A stretch of DNA of 64,000 nucleotides from Streptococcus infantis SPAR10 (GTDB taxonomy: Bacteria > Bacillota > Bacilli > Lactobacillales > Streptococcaceae): contig NZ_ALCH01000001.1 of the NCBI RefSeq assembly GCF_000279535.1, positions 248,001-312,000 on the forward strand. The letters are read 5' to 3'. A program made the translations under genes and the position numbers. Positions within the stretch are counted from its first letter, which is position 1. Each line of letters opens with the position of its first letter. The notes below the pieces were generated by a model. The model had not been told where the DNA came from, searched no databases, and was given only the letters and a program-made list of their open reading frames with translations. Shown here in pieces: positions 59,965 to 64,000 of this stretch.

Positions 59965-60096
59965 ATGAGTCGCTTTTTTAAATTTGGAAAGTTACACGTT
60001 ACTAAAGGGAATGGAGATAAATTATTAGATATACTACTGACAGCTTCCAAGAAGCTAAAGAGGTCCCTAGCGCCTACGGGGAATTTGTATCGATAA
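59965..60096 (+). CDS. Small ORF downstream of erm(B)
   Basis: A 43-residue basic peptide beginning MSRFFKFGKLHVTKGNG, with GGGAGGAAAT upstream, four bases after the erm(B) stop. A similar short frame follows erm(B) on related plasmids and is thought to be the start of a cut gene; no function is known. Confidence 0.55.
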   Translation: MSRFFKFGKLHVTKGNGDKLLDILLTASKKLKRSLAPTGNLYR

Positions 60097-60152
60097 GGGG
60101 TACAAATTCCCACTAAGCGCTCGGGACCCCTTGTAGGAAAATGTCCTAAGTG

Positions 60153-60179
60153 GGATATCTGTCAACTGGTATGGTTGAC
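60153..60179. repeat. Inverted copy of the cassette border repeat
   Basis: These 27 bases are the exact reverse complement of 58759-58785. The two copies enclose erm(B) and the small ORF, about 1.4 kb. Confidence 0.88.
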
Positions 60180-60180
60180 T

Positions 60181-60218
60181 AAAAATACTTCCTACGAAAA
60201 TGTAGGGGGTATTTTTTT
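60181..60218. terminator. Bidirectional terminator between erm(B) unit and transposase gene
   Basis: AAAAATACTTCCTAC and GTAGGGGGTATTTTTTT pair with small mismatches, with A and T runs at the two ends. Confidence 0.75.
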
Positions 60219-61464
60219 ACGAAAAAATACAAACGATTCTTAAAAAGAAAAATTTTTGATTGGCAAAACCATAACAAGTTCGTTTTAGGGTTTTGATTTT
60301 GCGATTGATGCCTTCTAAAGGACCATTAGAGTATTCAAATTTAGCGCTATTTAAGACATATTTTCTGTTTTGACGAAGGGTTTGAATAGCAGTATCCATT
60401 TCTGTATTGGTTTTTTGGTAGTCTAAGATGGTTGACTCTAGTAATTCACTATTGCGCTCGTTTAGGGCTTTCGTGATATCTTGGTAAGTTTGGTATACTT
60501 CAGCGAACTTGGAAAATTTACTAGTAATGAGATCAACAGCATTTTGGCGAGTCATATATTGTTTAACGCCGCGAAGAAAAACTACTTCTTCAGGGTGAAG
60601 ATCTTCAGCTTTTTTATGGAATAGCTTCCAATGTGACTTCATAATTTTATATTCTTGGCTCTGTTTATCAAGTTGCTTTAGGATAGAGATACGACAATTG
60701 TCCAAAGCGCGACCAGCTAATTGTACAAGGTGGAAGCGATCAATAATGATATTGGCATTAGGGAAAAGGCGATAGATAAAACTTTGATATTGAGCATTTA
60801 AATCAATTACAACTGATTGAACGCATTCGCGTTCGGCTTTTGAATAACGACTTTCAAAATAATCAACAATGGTAGGTGATAGACGATCCTGTAACTTTGT
60901 GACAATTTGGTGGGTTTCAGCGTCACAACAGATAAAGGACATCACAGACTTAATTGAACGAAACTCGTCAAAACATAGATGCTTAGGCAACTTAGCCACA
61001 CGATAGTGTGGTTCCATGCGCTCTAAGATTGTTCGACGAACACTGCTAGGAGAGCAGTGACACATTTCAGCAATAAGCTGACCAGATAAGCCTTTACGAG
61101 CTAAAAGCATGATTTGATTTTTGAGATCACTGGATAAGGTTTGATTTTCTTTGGTTAAATTAGTAATAGCACCAAAAGTAGTATGGCATGATTTACATTT
61201 ATAGCGTTGTTTACGAAGCTCTAGTTCATATCTTCTCCCATTTAAACTTGCCAGTCGTACATGAGTTTTGCGAAAGCCATCCTTATTAACTGTGGGAAAG
61301 CCACAGTTACGACAACGATTAATCGGATAAGAAAGAGTAGCTGTTATTAGCGTTATATACTCTTTAACAGAATCGTTGTTGTGTTCAGCTTCTTCAACAG
61401 AAATAATTTTAATATTTTTATCTTTAATTCCAAGAATATTTAGGATAGAATCATTATGGGACAT
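60217..61464 (-). CDS. ISL3-family transposase
   Basis: A 415-residue transposase: N-terminal zinc finger (CRNCGFPTVNKD...CKSCHTTFG), a helix-turn-helix (SGQLIAEMCHCSPSSVRRT) and a DDE domain with Asp in CFDEFRS, DLNAQY and DRFHLVQ, and Glu in GPLEGINRKIKTLKRTCYGF. This is the ISL3 layout. GAAGG precedes the start. Terminal inverted repeats of a full IS were not found by eye, so mobility is uncertain. Confidence 0.9.
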   Translation of the reverse strand: MSHNDSILNILGIKDKNIKIISVEEAEHNNDSVKEYITLITATLSYPINRCRNCGFPTVNKDGFRKTHVRLASLNGRRYELELRKQRYKCKSCHTTFGAITNLTKENQTLSSDLKNQIMLLARKGLSGQLIAEMCHCSPSSVRRTILERMEPHYRVAKLPKHLCFDEFRSIKSVMSFICCDAETHQIVTKLQDRLSPTIVDYFESRYSKAERECVQSVVIDLNAQYQSFIYRLFPNANIIIDRFHLVQLAGRALDNCRISILKQLDKQSQEYKIMKSHWKLFHKKAEDLHPEEVVFLRGVKQYMTRQNAVDLITSKFSKFAEVYQTYQDITKALNERNSELLESTILDYQKTNTEMDTAIQTLRQNRKYVLNSAKFEYSNGPLEGINRKIKTLKRTCYGFANQKFFFLRIVCIFS

Positions 61465-61511
61465 TTGTTTAACCTTCTTTCATGATTTTTGTGGTGAATT
61501 GATTGTATAAC

Positions 61512-61538
61512 GAGGGGACAGCAAATGTCCTCTTTTTT
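61512..61538 (+). terminator. Hairpin with T run before orf19
   Basis: GAGGGGACA and TGTCCTC pair with one bulge across GCAAA, followed by T6. A second stem without T run, TCTGGCATGGA/TCCATACCAGA, lies at 61550-61578. Confidence 0.7.
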
Positions 61539-61643
61539 GTATAAAAAAATCTGGCATGGAATCTCTATCCATACCAGAAAGTGTATACCCCAAAAAAATA
61601 ACTCAAATACAAATTCATTGAATATAGAGAGGAGAACATTTTT

Positions 61644-61865
61644 ATGAATTTTGGACAAAACCTTTATAACTGGTTTCTATCAAACGCTCAATCACTGGTG
61701 CTTTTAGCAATCGTTGTGATTGGCTTGTATCTTGGCTTCAAGCGTGAGTTTAGCAAACTGATTGGCTTTTTAATTATTGCGATTATTGCGGTTGGCTTAG
61801 TCTTCAACGCTGCTGGAGTAAAAGACATTTTACTAGAGCTATTCAATCGCATTATTGGTGCTTAA
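61644..61865 (+). CDS. Tn916 Orf19 membrane protein (TcpD-like)
   Basis: A 73-residue protein with two membrane segments (about 15-32 and 38-55). It takes the place of the TcpD-type subunit of the transfer channel. GAGAGGAGA precedes the ATG. Confidence 0.88.
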   Translation: MNFGQNLYNWFLSNAQSLVLLAIVVIGLYLGFKREFSKLIGFLIIAIIAVGLVFNAAGVKDILLELFNRIIGA

Positions 61866-61981
61866 ATAAAACCGTTCTTTTGTGGAATATAAGTGGTTTT
61901 CTTATGTTCCGCAAAGGAATGGTACACCAAACGAAGTGCGGTAGGGATTTTTGAATCTCTACAAAGAAAGGACGTGAATAT

Positions 61982-62479
61982 ATGGACGATATGCAAGTCT
62001 ATATTGCGAATTTAGGCAAATACAATGAGGGCGAATTGGTCGGTGCGTGGTTTACCTTTCCCATTGACTTTGAGGAAGTCAAAGAGAAAATCGGCTTGAA
62101 TGATGAATATGAGGAATACGCCATTCATGACTACGAGTTACCCTTTACGGTTGACGAATACACTTCCATTGGCGAACTCAATCGACTATGGGAAATGGTA
62201 TCGGAATTACCCGAAGAATTACAATCGGAGCTATCTGCTCTGCTCACTCATTTTTCAAGCATTGAAGAACTAAGCGAACATCAAGAGGATATTATCATTC
62301 ATTCCGATTGTGATGATATGTATGACGTGGCACGCTACTACATTGAAGAAACGGGTGCTTTAGGCGAAGTACCAGCTAGTCTTCAAAACTATATTGATTA
62401 TCAAGCCTATGGTCGGGATTTAGACCTTTCAGGAACGTTTATCTCAACCAATCATGGGATTTTTGAAATCGTCTATTAA
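61982..62479 (+). CDS. ardA: Antirestriction protein ArdA (Tn916 Orf18)
   Basis: A 165-residue, very acidic protein (many Asp and Glu) that mimics DNA and blocks type I restriction enzymes, protecting the incoming element. It matches Orf18/ArdA of Tn916 in length and position. GAAAGGACG precedes the ATG. Confidence 0.95.
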   Translation: MDDMQVYIANLGKYNEGELVGAWFTFPIDFEEVKEKIGLNDEYEEYAIHDYELPFTVDEYTSIGELNRLWEMVSELPEELQSELSALLTHFSSIEELSEHQEDIIIHSDCDDMYDVARYYIEETGALGEVPASLQNYIDYQAYGRDLDLSGTFISTNHGIFEIVY

Positions 62480-62567
62480 ATCTGTCGGTACATTACTACT
62501 GGAAGATTTTCTATTTTACGGGGTGGCTCAATCAGCTACCCCTATTTTTTATGAAAGGATTGATTAC

Positions 62568-62960
62568 ATGAAGAAAATACGAAGCTATACCAGTATCTGG
62601 TCTGTGGAAAAGGTACTGTATTCTATCAATGATTTTAGACTTCCGTTTCCCATAACCTTTACGCAAATGACATGGTTTGTCGTGTCACTCTTTGCAGTGA
62701 TGATACTTGGCAACTTGCCCCCTCTTTCCATGATAGAGGGAGCATTTCTCAAATACTTTGGGATTCCTGTGGCTTTCACATGGTTTATGTCTACAAAAAC
62801 TTTTGATGGTAAAAAGCCTTATGGATTTTTGAAGTCTGTCATTGCTTATGCACTGCGACCAAAGCTGACCTATGCAGGAAAAAAAGTAACGCTTGGCAGA
62901 AACCAGCCACAAGAAGCCATTACAGCAGTTAGGAGTGAATTTTATGGCATATCCAATTAA
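62568..62960 (+). CDS. Tn916 Orf17, TcpE-like conjugation membrane protein
   Basis: A 130-residue protein with two membrane segments in the first 85 residues and a basic C-terminus; TcpE-like component of the transfer channel. The start MKKIRSYTS follows AAAGGATTG; an upstream frame that overlaps ardA is rejected. Its end overlaps orf16 by 17 bases. Confidence 0.9.
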   Translation: MKKIRSYTSIWSVEKVLYSINDFRLPFPITFTQMTWFVVSLFAVMILGNLPPLSMIEGAFLKYFGIPVAFTWFMSTKTFDGKKPYGFLKSVIAYALRPKLTYAGKKVTLGRNQPQEAITAVRSEFYGISN

Positions 62961-64000
62961 ATACATTGAAAACAATCTCGTCTGGAATAAAGACGGGGAA
63001 TGTTATGCTTACTATGAGCTTGTTCTTTACAATTACTCATTTCTAAGTCCAGAACAGAAAATACAAGTGCATGATTCTTTCAGACAGCTTATCGCACAAA
63101 ATCGTGATGGCAAAATTCATGCTTTACAAATCAGTACAGAATCCAGCATACGTTCTGCACAAGAGCGTTCCAAAAATGAAGTCACTGGCAAGCTCAAAGC
63201 GGTTGCCTATGACAAAATCGACCAACAGACAGACGCTTTAATATCCATGATTGGCGAAAATCAAGTGAACTACCGTTTCTTTATCGGCTTTAAGTTGCTT
63301 CTCAACGATCAGGAGTTTTCTATGAAAAGTCTTACCGTTGAAGCAAAAAATGCTTTGTCTGATTTTGTCTATGATGTGAACCATAAGCTGATGGGCGATT
63401 TTGTTAGTATGAGTAATGATGAAATCCTGCGTTTTCAGAAGATGGAAAAGCTCTTAGAAAATAAAATCTCTCGTCGTTTCAAAATCCGCAGGTTAGATAA
63501 GGACGACTTCGGCTATCTGATTGAACACCTTTACGGACAGACAGGCACTGCCTATGAAGAGTATGAGTACCATCTATCAAAGAAAAAGCTGGATAATGAA
63601 ACGCTGATTAAATACTATGACTTGATTAAGCCTACTCGCTGTTTGGTGGAAGAAAAACAGCGATATTTGAAAATCCAGCAGGAAGATGAAACCGTCTATG
63701 TAGCTTACTTTACCATTAACAGCATTGTCGGAGAACTGGACTTCCCGTCCTCTGAAATCTTCTACTACCAGCAACAGCAATTTACATTCCCGATTGATAC
63801 GTCAATGAATGTGGAAATTGTAGCGAATCGTAAAGCCCTATCTACTGTCCGCAATAAAAAGAAAGAACTGAAAGACTTGGATAACCACGCTTGGCAAAGT
63901 GATAATGAAACCAGCTCCAATGTGGCGGAAGCTCTGGAAAGTGTGAATGAGCTGGAAACCAATTTAGACCAAAGCAAGGAATCTATGTACAAGCTGTCTT
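62944..64000 (+). CDS. Tn916 Orf16, VirB4-like ATPase (TcpF), partial
   Basis: The frame opens with MAYPIKYIENNLVWNKDG after TAGGAGTG and runs open to the window edge, 352 codons. This is the N-terminal half of the VirB4-type ATPase that powers the conjugation channel; the Walker motifs would lie beyond the edge. It overlaps the end of orf17, as in Tn916. Confidence 0.9.
   Translation, partial: MAYPIKYIENNLVWNKDGECYAYYELVLYNYSFLSPEQKIQVHDSFRQLIAQNRDGKIHALQISTESSIRSAQERSKNEVTGKLKAVAYDKIDQQTDALISMIGENQVNYRFFIGFKLLLNDQEFSMKSLTVEAKNALSDFVYDVNHKLMGDFVSMSNDEILRFQKMEKLLENKISRRFKIRRLDKDDFGYLIEHLYGQTGTAYEEYEYHLSKKKLDNETLIKYYDLIKPTRCLVEEKQRYLKIQQEDETVYVAYFTINSIVGELDFPSSEIFYYQQQQFTFPIDTSMNVEIVANRKALSTVRNKKKELKDLDNHAWQSDNETSSNVAEALESVNELETNLDQSKESMYKLS

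Larger units (their letters stand above)
58749..61600. mobile_element. Inserted erm(B) cassette with ISL3-type transposase (right border uncertain)
   Basis: The insert begins where orf20 sequence ends. It holds an omega fragment, erm(B) with leader, a small ORF and an ISL3-type transposase gene. A 27-bp sequence at 58759-58785 recurs inverted at 60153-60179. Plasmid-type genes (omega, erm(B)) point to a pSM19035/pAMbeta1-like source. The right border lies between the transposase start (61464) and orf19 (61644) and cannot be fixed by eye. Confidence 0.75.
54901..64000 (+). mobile_element. Tn916-family conjugative element carrying erm(B) (partial, left part)
   Basis: Gene order orf24-like, orf23, orf22, orf21, oriT, orf20, erm(B) insertion, orf19, orf18, orf17, orf16 is that of the transfer half of Tn916, with an erm(B) segment at orf20 as in Tn6002/Tn1545-type elements. 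The left end starts around GAAAAAAATAGCATAAAAATC after the rpsI T run, the AT-rich kind of target the Tn916 integrase prefers. 54901-55142 has no gene except end sequences and a terminator (55080-55114). The element continues beyond the window; int, xis and tet(M) are not visible. Confidence 0.93.

Noticed and set aside
60217..64000. tet(M), int and xis of the Tn916 family
   Set aside because: They would be expected in the complete element but no part of them is in this window.

Overview
The window is low-GC Firmicute DNA from a mitis-group Streptococcus. Gene content and order resemble the pneumococcal chromosome (queCDEF, dnaB-dnaI, secA-aroG-aroG-acpS-alr-recG, pbp2B-recR-ddl-murF), and a BOX element is present. 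The sialic acid locus lacks the nanB block I expect in pneumococcus and carries an inserted alpha-L-fucosidase gene, and the LPXTG sialidase has an unusual C-terminal repeat. S. mitis, S. oralis or a close relative is therefore more likely than S. pneumoniae; this is inference from remembered gene order, without a database search.

Layout. 1-3080: a degraded integration zone beside tRNA-Lys(CTT), with a duplicated tRNA 3' end, a 229-bp direct repeat, a LapA-like gene, an HdeD-like gene and gene fragments. 3083-3273: 6S RNA. 3341-9548: housekeeping genes (rarA, a DUF3013 gene, a Nudix gene, prmA, rsmE, butA, aquaporin). 9603-9843: BOX element. 9848-12316: queuosine precursor operon queCDEF behind a preQ1 riboswitch with a terminator. 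12365-14639: trxA, a MarR regulator and lrgAB-like genes, with one palindrome present in two promoters. 14709-16520: GntR-controlled ABC transporter. 16663-31279: replication, GTPase, secretion, aromatic, cell-wall and repair genes. 31285-31451: a small transcript with a CiaR-like site.

31460-47494 is a sialoglycan-use island: acetyl esterase, surface sialidase NanA, NanE, a three-gene ABC transporter, YhcH, DUF624, neuraminate lyase, ManNAc kinase, fucosidase and an RpiR regulator. NanA would release sialic acid outside the cell. The ABC transporter would import it, and lyase, kinase and NanE would feed it into amino-sugar metabolism. Four promoters in this island carry the palindrome GAAA-(4)-TTTC at 91-92 bp before the -10 hexamer, and several also carry CcpA (cre) sites.

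47687-54838: PBP2b (with the Thr446Ala change linked to penicillin resistance), RecR, Ddl, MurF, a membrane protein and rplM-rpsI. A Tn916-family conjugative element starts in the T tract of the rpsI terminator (about 54901) and runs off the window. It carries orf24-like, orf23, orf22, orf21, oriT, orf20 (relaxase), then an erm(B) cassette and an ISL3-type transposase, then orf19, orf18 (ardA), orf17 and part of orf16. This matches the Tn6002/Tn1545 type of arrangement. The tet(M) region expected in such elements would lie beyond the window and was not seen.
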